A program made the translations under genes and the position numbers. A DNA stretch of 64,000 bases from Kineococcus aurantiacus (lineage in GTDB: Bacteria; Actinomycetota; Actinomycetes; Actinomycetales; Kineococcaceae), in the NCBI RefSeq assembly GCF_013409345.1, contig NZ_JACCBB010000001.1, positions 3,410,001 to 3,474,000 on the forward strand, in the 5' to 3' direction. This document shows, piece by piece, positions 16,858 to 24,951 of this stretch. Position 1 is the first letter of the stretch; every line of letters begins with the position of its first letter. The notes under the pieces were generated by a model, which saw nothing but the letters and a program-made list of their open reading frames with translations, was not told the DNA's origin and ran no database searches.

Positions 16858-17895
16858 GTGCCCCACATCCCCTTCCGCCGCGCCGTGGTGACCGGCGGTG
16901 CCGGGTTCCTCGGATCCCACCTCTGCGAGGCCCTCCTCGACGCCGGTGTCGAGGTCGTCTGCCTGGACAACTTCCTCACCGGCACCCCCGCGAACGTCGC
17001 GCACCTCATGGAGCACCCGGGTTTCCACCTGCGGCGCTGCGACATCACCGAGTACGTGCACGTGCCCGGGCCGGTGGACCTCGTCCTGCACTTCGCCTCC
17101 CCGGCCTCCCCCGTGGACTACCTCAAGCTGCCGCTGGAGACGCTGAAGGTCGGGTCGACGGGCACCTGGCACGCCCTGGGGCTGGCCAAGGAGAAGCAGG
17201 CCCGGTTCGTGCTGGCCTCCACGTCGGAGACCTACGGCGACCCGCAGGTCCACCCGCAGCCGGAGAGCTACTGGGGCCACGTCAACCCGGTGGGCCCGCG
17301 CGGGGTGTACGACGAGTCCAAGCGCTACGCCGAGGCGCTGACGACGGCGTACCGCACGACGCACGGCGTCGACACCGCCATCGTCCGCATCTTCAACACC
17401 TACGGCCCGCGGATGCGTGCCGCCGACGGCCGCGCCATCCCCACCTTCATCCGCCAAGCGCTGGCGGGGGAGCCGGTGACGGTGGCCGGTGACGGGCAGC
17501 AGACGCGGTCGATCTGCTACGTCTCCGACCTGGTCACCGGGATCCTGGCCCTGGCCGCGAGCGGGCACGCCGGGCCGATGAACATCGGCAACCCCGAGGA
17601 GCTCAGCGTCCGGGCCATCGCCGAGGACGTCATCGCCGGCGCGGGGTCGAGCTCGACCCTGGAGTTCGTCGGCCGTCCCGTCGACGACCCCCAGGTCCGC
17701 CGGCCCGACACGACGCTGGCGCGGACCGTCCTGGGCTGGGAACCGCGGGTGAGCTGGGCCGAGGGGCTGGCCCGGACCGTGAGCTGGTTCCGGGAGGAGC
17801 TGGCGGCGGCGCAGCAGGAGCAGGCCCACGCCGCGCAGGTGGTGGACCTGCGCGGGCAGGCCGCGACCCTCCCGCCGGTGCGCACCGGCGGCTAG
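16858..17895 (+). CDS. UDP-glucuronate decarboxylase (UDP-xylose synthase)-like protein
   Basis: A 345-residue extended SDR with GGAGFLG (residues 13-19), LHFASPASPVDY, STSETYGDP with Glu124, and the catalytic Tyr151-xxx-Lys155 (YDESK), followed by RIFNTYGPRM. These are the hallmarks of UXS enzymes that convert UDP-glucuronate to UDP-xylose; dTDP-glucose dehydratases lack the SPASPxDY and ESYWGHVNP stretches. The GTG lies within the short gap divergent from two GT2 genes, so transcription may be leaderless or nearly so. A 16-bp palindrome overlaps its 3' end. Confidence 0.87.
   Translation: MPHIPFRRAVVTGGAGFLGSHLCEALLDAGVEVVCLDNFLTGTPANVAHLMEHPGFHLRRCDITEYVHVPGPVDLVLHFASPASPVDYLKLPLETLKVGSTGTWHALGLAKEKQARFVLASTSETYGDPQVHPQPESYWGHVNPVGPRGVYDESKRYAEALTTAYRTTHGVDTAIVRIFNTYGPRMRAADGRAIPTFIRQALAGEPVTVAGDGQQTRSICYVSDLVTGILALAASGHAGPMNIGNPEELSVRAIAEDVIAGAGSSSTLEFVGRPVDDPQVRRPDTTLARTVLGWEPRVSWAEGLARTVSWFREELAAAQQEQAHAAQVVDLRGQAATLPPVRTGG
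17874..17889. promoter_or_regulatory. 16-bp perfect palindrome at the end of the decarboxylase gene
   Basis: GCCGGTGCGCACCGGC is self-complementary. It ends 4 nt before a TAGGGT box (17893-17898) that could be the -10 of the ANTAR gene at 17956, so it could be an operator. It also overlaps the last codons of the preceding gene and could act as a terminator. Confidence 0.4.
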
Positions 17896-17955
17896 GGTTG
17901 GGCCCGGCGCCCGAGGTCGAATCCCCGGCCCGTGGGCCGGACGAGACGAGGTCCC

Positions 17956-18663
17956 GTGGCGAGCACCGAGTCGAGCACCCGGCCGGGGGAACCGCTGACG
18001 GCGTCCCTGGCGGAGATGGCGCGCCGGCTCCAGGGTGAGACGCGCGCCAGCGACGTCATGCAGGAGGTCCTGACCAGCGCCTCCGCGCTCGTCGGCGGGG
18101 TCGAGCACGCCTCGCTCAGCGTCGTGCGCGGGCGGCGGCAGGTGTGGTCCGCCGCGGTCACCTCCGACCTCGCGCGGCGGTTCGACCGCACGCAGGAGGA
18201 GCTCGGCGAGGGCCCCTGCCTCGACGCGATGTTCACCGAGCCCGTGGTCCGCACCGACGACCTGCTCACCGACCCCCGCTGGCCCCGGCTCGCGGCGCGG
18301 TCGGCCGACCTCGGGGTGCGGAGCATGCTCTGCTTCCAGCTGTTCGTGCACCGCGGCACCCTCGGCGGCCTGAACCTGCTGTCCTCGCGGGAGGGGGCCT
18401 TCGACGACGACGCCGCGGTCGTCGGCTCGATGATCGCGGCCCACGCCGCGGTGGCCCTCGCGGACGCGCAGCAGCTCGAGGACCTGTCCACGGCGCTGCG
18501 GCACCGCGACGTCATCGGCCAGGCCAAGGGCATCCTCATGGAGCGGTTCAAGGTCGACGCCGACCAGGCCTTCGCGCTGCTGGCCCGCGTCAGCCAGGAG
18601 CGCAACGTCAAGCTCCACGCGCTCGCCGAGGAGCTCACCCGCTCCGGTGCGCTGGAGCGCTGA
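17956..18663 (+). CDS. GAF-ANTAR domain protein 1
   Basis: A 235-residue protein. Residues ~15-165 form a GAF domain (ASDVMQEVLTSASALVGG, GPCLDAMFTEPVVRTDD), and residues ~175-230 an ANTAR domain (VIGQAKGILMERFKVDADQA, RNVKLHALAEEL). ANTAR domains bind paired RNA hairpins and cause antitermination; the GAF part would sense a ligand. The GTG at 17956 follows a weak GAGG. It is the first of four ANTAR genes on this strand, with a small acidic gene inserted after it. RNA targets are not identified. Confidence 0.9.
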   Translation: MASTESSTRPGEPLTASLAEMARRLQGETRASDVMQEVLTSASALVGGVEHASLSVVRGRRQVWSAAVTSDLARRFDRTQEELGEGPCLDAMFTEPVVRTDDLLTDPRWPRLAARSADLGVRSMLCFQLFVHRGTLGGLNLLSSREGAFDDDAAVVGSMIAAHAAVALADAQQLEDLSTALRHRDVIGQAKGILMERFKVDADQAFALLARVSQERNVKLHALAEELTRSGALER

Positions 18664-18696
18664 CGGGCTCGACGGGCACGAGGGTGGCCGGCCCCC

Positions 18697-18702
18697 TAGC
18701 GT
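18697..18702 (+). promoter_or_regulatory. Possible -10 box (TAGCGT) for the small acidic gene
   Basis: TAGCGT precedes the GTG at 18751 by about 48 nt and lies just ahead of a stem-loop in the presumed leader. No clear -35. Confidence 0.3.
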
Positions 18703-18708
18703 CGGGGC

Positions 18709-18727
18709 GGTGAGCCGACCGCTCACC
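18709..18727 (+). promoter_or_regulatory. Leader stem-loop before the small acidic gene
   Basis: GGTGAGC (18709-18715) and GCTCACC (18721-18727) form a perfect 7-bp stem with a 5-nt loop, 23 nt before the GTG at 18751. The loop does not match the AnnGnn hexaloop described for ANTAR targets, so a link to the ANTAR neighbours is speculative. Confidence 0.4.
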
Positions 18728-18750
18728 ACCCGAGCGAACGGAGGAAGACC

Positions 18751-18909
18751 GTGACCACCCCTTCCGAGGAACCCGGCACCGAGGCCGCGGCGGAGTCGCC
18801 GACCGAACCCGGCTACGGCAACGACACGGGGTTCGCGCAGGAGGCCGAGGAGGCCGACCCGCAGGTGCAGGACGACGCGCAGGACGGGGACGGCGCCGGT
18901 CCGGCCTGA
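18751..18909 (+). CDS. Small acidic hypothetical protein (52 aa)
   Basis: The reading frame starts with GTG 2 nt after GGAGGAAG, one of the best ribosome binding sites in the window, and ends with TGA at 18909. The product is rich in Glu, Asp, Ala and Gly (PTEPGYGNDTGFAQEAEEAD), with no membrane segment or cysteine, and is likely disordered. I do not recognise a family. Its position between ANTAR genes and its own TAGCGT box and leader hairpin suggest a regulated gene. It could be a stress-linked small protein; no function can be assigned. Confidence 0.6.
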   Translation: MTTPSEEPGTEAAAESPTEPGYGNDTGFAQEAEEADPQVQDDAQDGDGAGPA

Positions 18910-19104
18910 CCCGCCGCCCGCGGTGCCGGGAGGGGGCGCGCGTCGTGTAGCTTCGGAGGCCGGTTGAACCGCCAGCCCCACTGCACGTCCGCTCCACCCC
19001 CGGTCCCGCCCGGGTGGCCGTGGCCGTCGGGAGGAACGTCCACCGAGCCCTCGACCCCCTGCCCCCCTGCGCCGTCGCCGGGCACGGGCAGGGAAGGAAG
19101 AACG

Positions 19105-19815
19105 ATGCCGCTGGCCCTCGAGGCCGCGCTCCTCGAGCTGGGTCGCCTCCTGCTCGACCAGCCGCTGCCGGCCGTCCTGCGCCGCGTCGCCGACCTCGCG
19201 GTCGAGTCCGTCCCAGGGGCCGACGACGTCTCGATCACCTTGCTGCGCAAGGGCGAGCCGCAGACCGTCGTCTTCCACGGGGCGCTCGCGGCCGAGCTCG
19301 ACGAGCGGCAGTACGGCCTGGGGTACGGTCCGTGCGTGGCCGCCGCCCAGGCCGGTGCGACCGTGCGGATCGACGACACCGCCGGGGACGACGCCTTCCC
19401 CCACTTCTCCGCGGTCGCGGCCCGGCGCGGTGTGCGCAGCGTCGTGGCCGTGGGGCTGCCGGACCCGGACCGGTGCCAGGGGGCGATCAACGCCTACTGC
19501 CTCGCCGCCACGGGCCGGCAGGCGGTCCCGGAGGAGGCGCAGCGGGCGCTGGAGCTCTTCGCGCAGTACGCCGCGGTGGCGCTGGGCAACGCCGCGGCCC
19601 TGGCCCGGGCCGGGGAACGGGCCCAGAACCTGCAGGTCGCCATGCAGTCCCGCGCGGTCATCGAGCAGGCCAAGGGCGTCCTCATCGCCCGGCACGGCCT
19701 CGACGCCGAGGCCGCGTTCGAGCACCTGGCGCTGCTGTCCCAGCGCGCCAACCGCAAGCTGCGGGACATCGCCGCGGAGATCGTCGACGGCGCGCGCAGC
19801 GCCGCCGGCCGGTGA
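19105..19815 (+). CDS. GAF-ANTAR domain protein 2
   Basis: A 236-residue protein with a GAF domain (LGRLLLDQPLPAVLRRVADLA, GYGPCVAAAQAGATVRIDD) followed by ANTAR (VIEQAKGVLIARHGLDAEAA, RKLRDIAAEIV). It is a predicted RNA-binding antiterminator with a ligand-sensing domain. The ATG at 19105 is preceded by GGAAGGAAG; in-frame upstream sequence back to 18964 has no SD and is low-complexity. The 195-nt gap before it holds a TAGCTT box at 18949-18954 and nothing else obvious. It is separated by 11 nt from the next ANTAR gene, probably one transcript. Confidence 0.9.
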   Translation: MPLALEAALLELGRLLLDQPLPAVLRRVADLAVESVPGADDVSITLLRKGEPQTVVFHGALAAELDERQYGLGYGPCVAAAQAGATVRIDDTAGDDAFPHFSAVAARRGVRSVVAVGLPDPDRCQGAINAYCLAATGRQAVPEEAQRALELFAQYAAVALGNAAALARAGERAQNLQVAMQSRAVIEQAKGVLIARHGLDAEAAFEHLALLSQRANRKLRDIAAEIVDGARSAAGR

Positions 19816-19826
19816 GGAGGAGGACG

Positions 19827-20519
19827 ATGGACGGACGAGCGCTGGGGGCGCGCCTGCGGAGGGCGCTGGGGGACCGGGTGGTCCCCGGGACGGACGCCGG
19901 GGTGGCCGCGGGGGTGGCCGCGGAGGACGGGGCCGAGGACCGCGTGGAGGACGCCCTCGACGCGCTGGAGGCCCTGCTGGACCTGGACTGGGTCGAGCCC
20001 CACCGGGTCGAGGCCCTGCTCGCCGCCGAGGAGGTCGCCGGGGGTCCCGGCGTGCGCTCCCTGGCCGAGGACCTCGCCGTCGCGCGGCTGCGCGCCCGGA
20101 CCGCGGGCCTGGCCAGCCGGGAGGCCGTCGCCCGCGCGCGCACCGTCGTCGCCCGCTCCCAGCAGCTCGCCGACGCCGCCGCGCGCCGCCGCGCGGCCGC
20201 CGGCCGGGCCGTCCCGGACGACCCCGACCACGTCGCGGCGCTGGAACGGGAGGTGGAGCAGCTGCGCACGGCGCTGAGCAACCGCCCCGGCATCGAGCAC
20301 GCCGTCGGCGTGGTCATGGTCACCGTCGGCTGCGACGCCGAGAAGGCCTGGGACCTGATGAGCCGGCTGTCCCAGCACACCAACGTCAAGCTGCGGGTGA
20401 TGGCGGCGGCCCTCACCGAGGCCGTGGCCGGCGGCCGGGGCGTGCCGCCGGAGGTCGCGGCCGCGCTGCGGCTGCTGGCCGCCGGGGGACGGCTCGGCGC
20501 GGCGCTCGGCGAGCGCTGA
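19827..20519 (+). CDS. ANTAR domain protein 3
   Basis: A 230-residue protein. The first ~130 residues are helical and Ala/Arg/Glu-rich with no recognised sensor domain, ending in a short coiled-coil (DDPDHVAALEREVEQLRTAL). The ANTAR domain follows (IEHAVGVVMVTVGCDAEKA, TNVKLRVMAAALTEAV). It differs from the other three by having Ala-Val in place of the usual Ala-Lys-Gly lead. GAGGAGGA precedes the ATG. It is likely co-transcribed with the gene before it. The sensory input is unknown. Confidence 0.82.
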   Translation: MDGRALGARLRRALGDRVVPGTDAGVAAGVAAEDGAEDRVEDALDALEALLDLDWVEPHRVEALLAAEEVAGGPGVRSLAEDLAVARLRARTAGLASREAVARARTVVARSQQLADAAARRRAAAGRAVPDDPDHVAALEREVEQLRTALSNRPGIEHAVGVVMVTVGCDAEKAWDLMSRLSQHTNVKLRVMAAALTEAVAGGRGVPPEVAAALRLLAAGGRLGAALGER

Positions 20520-20608
20520 GCAAGAGGGGTTGCGCCTGCACGACGCCGTGACAGGATGCAGTCACCATCGAACTCACGGTGCCACCACGATCTGCGAGGG
20601 GCCCTGCG

Positions 20609-21862
20609 ATGTCCGTTGAGCGCACTACGCTCCCCGTAGACGACCCGCTAACCCTCCAGCTCAGCGTCGTCACCCACGAGCTCGCCGTCGCCGACGACGA
20701 GCTGGCCGCCCAGCAGCGCGAGATCGACGACCTCGTCGCCCGCGAGTCCGACGCGCGCCGCACGGTCAGCGCCCTCACGCACAGCGTCCCCGTGCCCGTC
20801 CTGGTCACCGACCCGGTGGGCGGTGTCGTCGAGGCCAACCTCGCCGCGGCGACCCTGCTCGGGGTCCCCCTGGCCCGGCTGGTGCGCAAACCCGTGCAGG
20901 CCTTCGTCGCCCCCGAGGCCCGCGGGGCCGTCCGCGGCCTGGTCTCCCGCGCCGCGAGCACCGGGTCGGCCACCGGCACCGTGACCCTGGTGCCGCGCCA
21001 CGCGCCCACCCGCGCGGCCCGCGTGGTGCTGACCGCCGGCGGCCGTCGCCCGGACGGCCGGGCGAGCTTGTCCTGGGTGTTCGTGGACGGACCGCCGGCC
21101 GACGACGCCGCCCTGAAGGCCCTCGCCGGGCTCACGGCGCTCAGCGTCGGGGACACCACGGTGCACGACCTGCTGACCCGCATCTCGACCCTCGCCACCG
21201 GCGCCGTCCCCGGGGGGTCCTGGTGCAGCGTCGTGCTCGGCGACCCCGCCGACCCCGACGAGCTCGCCGCCGACTCCGAGCAGGCCCAGCGGATGGACGG
21301 CGCCCAGTGGCGCACCGGGCAGGGCCCGGCGCTCACCGCCTACGCCGACGGCACCCCCGTCGTCGCCCCCCGGTTGGAGGAGGACCCGCGCTGGCCCGCC
21401 CTGGCGGCCCTCGCCGGGACCCTGCCCGCCCGCGGCGCCCTCGCCGTGCCGATCCGCGCGCAGGACACCGTCCGCGGGGTGCTGACCGTCTACGGCCAGG
21501 AGGAGGGCACCCTCGACTCCGACACCCAGCTCGACCGGGCCCTGGTGTTCGCCCACGCCGCCGCGGCCGTGCTGCAGGACGTCCTGCGCGTGGAGGAGCT
21601 GCGCTCGACGGCCGAGAACCTCAAGATCGCCATGAGTTCCCGCGCCACCATCGAGCAGGCCAAGGGCCTCATCGCCGGGTGGCTGGGCTGCACCGTCGAG
21701 GACGCCTTCGCCACCCTCAGCCGCGTCTCCATGGACCGCAACGTCAAGCTGCGCGACATCGCCGCGCTCGCGGTCGCCGACCCGTCCCGGCACGACCTGC
21801 AGCCCCTCCTGGCCGAGGCCTGGCACCGGTTGCGGCAGGAGCGTCAGCGCTCGTCGAGCTGA
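20609..21862 (+). CDS. PAS-GAF-ANTAR domain protein 4
   Basis: A 417-residue protein. A short helix (residues ~15-50, AVADDELAAQQREIDDLVARE) leads into a PAS domain (PVPVLVTDPVGGVVEANLAA), a GAF domain (residues ~180-330) and ANTAR (ATIEQAKGLIAGWLGCTVED, RNVKLRDIAALAV). It has the most input modules of the four ANTAR proteins. GAGGGG lies 7 nt before the ATG. Its last 19 nt overlap the CheR gene tail to tail. It may be read from its own promoter, as 89 nt separate it from the third ANTAR gene. Confidence 0.9.
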   Translation: MSVERTTLPVDDPLTLQLSVVTHELAVADDELAAQQREIDDLVARESDARRTVSALTHSVPVPVLVTDPVGGVVEANLAAATLLGVPLARLVRKPVQAFVAPEARGAVRGLVSRAASTGSATGTVTLVPRHAPTRAARVVLTAGGRRPDGRASLSWVFVDGPPADDAALKALAGLTALSVGDTTVHDLLTRISTLATGAVPGGSWCSVVLGDPADPDELAADSEQAQRMDGAQWRTGQGPALTAYADGTPVVAPRLEEDPRWPALAALAGTLPARGALAVPIRAQDTVRGVLTVYGQEEGTLDSDTQLDRALVFAHAAAAVLQDVLRVEELRSTAENLKIAMSSRATIEQAKGLIAGWLGCTVEDAFATLSRVSMDRNVKLRDIAALAVADPSRHDLQPLLAEAWHRLRQERQRSSS

Positions 21863-23712
21863 TCCATGACGACCAGGGCCCCCGAGCGGCCGGGGGTCCC
21901 GGCCAGCGAGCTCACCGTGACCTGCACGCGGATGGACCGGCCCCGGCGGTTCACGGCCGCCAGCTCGAACGTGGCGTCGGTCCCGGGGAGCTGCTCCCCG
22001 GCGAGCACGGCCCGCACGGCGGGCCCGACCTCGTGCAGCGGCAGGCCGATGTCGAGGTTGAGCAGGTGCTGGCCGGCGGCCTCGTCGGCCCGCACCCCCC
22101 ACAGGTCCGCCGCCCAGGCGTTCCACACGGTGACGCGCATGTCGGGGTCCACCACCGCGACCCCCACGCGCAGGCTCGCGAAGACGCCCTCCATGTAGCC
22201 GTTGAGGGCGCTGACCTCGTCGGTGCGCAGCCGCAGCTCGTGGTTGGAGGTCTGCAGCTCGTCGTTCATCGACTGCAGCTCCTCGTTCATCGTCTCGAGC
22301 TCCTCGTTGGTCGAGTGCAGCTCCTCGTTGGTGGTCTCCAGCTCTTCGACCGTCGACTGCAGCTCCTCGTTGGTGGTCTCCAGCTCCTCGTTGGTCGACT
22401 GCAGCTCCTCGTAGGCCGTCTCCAGCTGCCGGTGGGCGTCCTCCAGCTCGTCCTGCAGCTGCCGGGACCGGCTGACGTCGATGAACACCACGGTCGTGCC
22501 GAGCGTCTGCCCCTGCGGGGTGCGCAGCGGGACGACCTGCACGTCGAACCACTGCCGCTCCCCGCGCGTCCGGTGGAACTCCACGTCCCGGATCCACACC
22601 GTGCGGCGCTGGGTGTGGGCCTGCTCGACGGCCGAGCGCAGTTCCACGGGGCGGTAGCTGACCTCCAGGTCCTGGAACGGGCGGCCGGTGTCGGCGGCCG
22701 TCAGCCCGAACAGCGCCTCGGCGCGGTGGTTGGACAGCACGACCTCGCCGTCGGCGCCCAGCACGATCTGCGCGACCGGGCTCGCGGCCAGCGCCTCGGC
22801 GCGCAGCGTCACCGCGTCGTCGGTCCCGGGCGGGAACACGCTGGGGGTCAGGACGGGGGAGACCCGGCCCTGGGTCCGGCTCCCCCCGACCCGGCGGAAG
22901 AACCGGTTCTTGAGGTCGACGGGGGTGAACAGCGCCGCCTGGCTGAGCAGCATCTCGGCCTTGCCGAGGAACAGCAGCCCGTCGGGGCGCAGCGAGTAGT
23001 GCAACCGCTCGGCGATGCGGGCCTGCGTCTCGGCCGTCAGGTACATCAGGGTGTTGCGGCAGGTCAGCAGGTCCACGTGGGAGATGGGCGCGTCCTGGAC
23101 GAGGTCGGCCCGTCCGAAGATCACCGACCGGCGCAGGTCCTGGCGGAAGGTGAACCGGCTGCCGTTGGGCTCGAAGTACCTCGCGAGCAGGTCCGGCGGC
23201 AGGCTCTTGACCTCCCGCTCGCTGTAGGTGGCCGTGCGCGCGTGGGTGAGGGCCTCCTCGTCGGCGTCGGTCGCGTAGATCTTGACCCGCTCGCGGAACT
23301 CCTCGGGGCCCAGCAGCTCGGCCAGGCAGATCGCGACGGTGTAGGCCTCCTGCCCCGAGGCGCACCCCGCGCTCCAGGCGCGCAGGGGGCCCGTCGGGCG
23401 CTGGGACAGCAACTGCGGCAACAGGTCCGAGCGCAGCCGGTCCCAGGCCTCGGCGTCGCGGAAGAACGAGGTGACGTTGATGAGGATCGTGTTGAACAGG
23501 GCCCCGAACTCGTCGGCGTCGACCTCCAGGAGGTCGCGGTACTCCTCGTACCCCGGCACGCCCACGTCGTCCATGCGGCGGTGGACGCGGCGCAGCAGGC
23601 TCGCGCGCTTGTACCCCGTGAAGTCGAAACCCCGGGCCCCCTTGAGGTGCTGCAGCAGCGCCTCGAACTGCTCGGGGGTCCCGCGCGGCGGGTCGCCGTC
23701 GTGCTCGCTCAC
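21844..23712 (-). CDS. CheR-type methyltransferase with PAS domains and long coiled coil
   Basis: A 622-residue protein. Residues ~10-270 are a CheR chemoreceptor-glutamate methyltransferase domain (NVTSFFRDAEAW, AGCASGQEAYTVAI, LLTCRNTLMYL). A PAS-like domain (~300-425) follows, then an unbroken coiled coil of heptad-like ELxSTNEELETTNEEL units (~430-500), and a C-terminal PAS domain. Such CheR-PAS proteins occur with CheB-like partners outside classical chemotaxis operons; the output is unclear. GTG lies 4 nt after the cheB-like stop, so the two are one operon. Confidence 0.88.
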   Translation of the reverse strand: MSEHDGDPPRGTPEQFEALLQHLKGARGFDFTGYKRASLLRRVHRRMDDVGVPGYEEYRDLLEVDADEFGALFNTILINVTSFFRDAEAWDRLRSDLLPQLLSQRPTGPLRAWSAGCASGQEAYTVAICLAELLGPEEFRERVKIYATDADEEALTHARTATYSEREVKSLPPDLLARYFEPNGSRFTFRQDLRRSVIFGRADLVQDAPISHVDLLTCRNTLMYLTAETQARIAERLHYSLRPDGLLFLGKAEMLLSQAALFTPVDLKNRFFRRVGGSRTQGRVSPVLTPSVFPPGTDDAVTLRAEALAASPVAQIVLGADGEVVLSNHRAEALFGLTAADTGRPFQDLEVSYRPVELRSAVEQAHTQRRTVWIRDVEFHRTRGERQWFDVQVVPLRTPQGQTLGTTVVFIDVSRSRQLQDELEDAHRQLETAYEELQSTNEELETTNEELQSTVEELETTNEELHSTNEELETMNEELQSMNDELQTSNHELRLRTDEVSALNGYMEGVFASLRVGVAVVDPDMRVTVWNAWAADLWGVRADEAAGQHLLNLDIGLPLHEVGPAVRAVLAGEQLPGTDATFELAAVNRRGRSIRVQVTVSSLAGTPGRSGALVVMDQLDER

Positions 23713-23716
23713 GTCC

Positions 23717-24799
23717 TCAGCCGTCCTTCTCGTCGGTGCGCTCTTCGGTGCGCTCGCCGGTGCGCTCGTCGGTGCCCACCGCGGTGCGCACCGCGCGGGA
23801 GGTCAGCAGGCCCCGGATGGCGCGCGCCGCCTCGCTCGTCTCGGTGGCCCGTTCCAGGAACCGGCTGGCGGTCAGCCGGTGACCGTGCTCGGCCGCGCGC
23901 TGGCCCATCTCGCGCGACAGCGCGGCGCGTTCCTCCAGGCTGCGCAACGCGATCCACAGCGCGCTGTCCAGTTCGGACGTCTGCTGCTCGTGCAGGCTCT
24001 CCGGGCTCCAGGCGTGCCCGACCCGGCAGCGGAACCGCAGCGCACCGTGGTCCTCGATGCGCCACAGGACCCCCGAGCAGTCGGGGCAGGAGTACCCCGA
24101 CGGCGTGCCGGGGTGGTCGTCGGACTCCAGCGGTGTCAGGTCGAACTCGGCCACGGCCACCTCCTCCTCGAGCGGTTCGGGCACCTCGGGCTGCTGCGGC
24201 GCCGGCTGCCCGACCAGGCGCACCAGCAGCCCGGCCAGCCCGGCGAGCGGGACGACGTGCTCGGGGGCGGCGGTCTCCAGGGCTGCGCGGGGCATGCCGT
24301 CGTAGAGGGCGTCGGCGGGGTCCTGCACGACGCCCAGGCCGCCCTGGGCGCGCAGGGCGACCAGCCCGGCCGCCCCGTCGTCGAGCGTGCCGGACAGCAC
24401 GACGCCGATGGCGCGCGGCCCGACGGCGCGCGCCGCGGACCGGAACATCGCGTCCACGGCCGGCCGGTGGCCGTTCTCCCGCGGTCCGGCGCCCAGCACG
24501 ACGTGGCCGTCGCGCAGCAGCAGGTGGTGGTCGGGGACCGCGACGAGGACCTCGCCGTGCCGCAGCGGTTCCCCGTCCCGCGCGGGGCGGGCCGGCAGCG
24601 GGCCGGAGCGGTCCAGGATGGCGGCGAGCGCGTTGGCCCCCGTGGGCGGCACGTGCAGGACGACCAGGACGGTGGCCGGCAGGTCCACCGGCAGGCCCGC
24701 CACGAGGGTCCGCAGGGCCTCGACCCCACCGGCGCTCGCCCCGACGAGGACGACGTCGCGGGTGGGGCCGTGCGGTGAGGTGGGGGGCACGTCCGTCAC
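23717..24799 (-). CDS. CheB-type methylesterase without receiver, with C-terminal Cys-rich domain
   Basis: A 360-residue protein. Residues ~10-190 are a CheB esterase domain with the catalytic serine in GASAGGVEAL, histidine in VLHVPPTG, and aspartate in LSGTLDDGAAGL. No phosphoreceiver precedes it. A C-terminal module reads CPDCSGVLWR and CRVGHAWSPESL, which could hold one metal ion, followed by helices and an Arg/Glu/Thr repeat tail (DERTGERTEERTDEKDG). Without a receiver, control would come from its partner CheR-PAS protein. The GTG at 24799 is the best of several close GTGs; the SD is weak. Confidence 0.85.
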   Translation of the reverse strand: MTDVPPTSPHGPTRDVVLVGASAGGVEALRTLVAGLPVDLPATVLVVLHVPPTGANALAAILDRSGPLPARPARDGEPLRHGEVLVAVPDHHLLLRDGHVVLGAGPRENGHRPAVDAMFRSAARAVGPRAIGVVLSGTLDDGAAGLVALRAQGGLGVVQDPADALYDGMPRAALETAAPEHVVPLAGLAGLLVRLVGQPAPQQPEVPEPLEEEVAVAEFDLTPLESDDHPGTPSGYSCPDCSGVLWRIEDHGALRFRCRVGHAWSPESLHEQQTSELDSALWIALRSLEERAALSREMGQRAAEHGHRLTASRFLERATETSEAARAIRGLLTSRAVRTAVGTDERTGERTEERTDEKDG

Positions 24800-24873
24800 C
24801 CTAGTGTCCCGGGCTCCCACCGGCCCCGGCCCGCTGCCCGCGGGAGGCGCTTCCCATCGGCCGCCGACGTGGC

Positions 24874-24879
24874 TAGCGT
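24874..24879 (+). promoter_or_regulatory. Possible promoter for STAS gene (TTCCCA-17-TAGCGT)
   Basis: TAGCGT at 24874-24879 has TTCCCA 17 nt upstream (24851-24856, four of six matches to TTGACA). It lies about 73 nt before the GTG at 24952 in the divergent gap. Confidence 0.35.
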
Positions 24880-24951
24880 GGGACCAGGTTGCACAGCCAG
24901 CCTCGGCGACGACGCCCCGGCCGGGCGTCGGCCACACGAAGGGGGCGTCCC

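Noticed and set aside
18910-19104. An extra gene or RNA before the second ANTAR gene
   Set aside because: Frames here are short or lack a start and SD. Only a TAGCTT box is visible, and no convincing ANTAR target hairpins were found.
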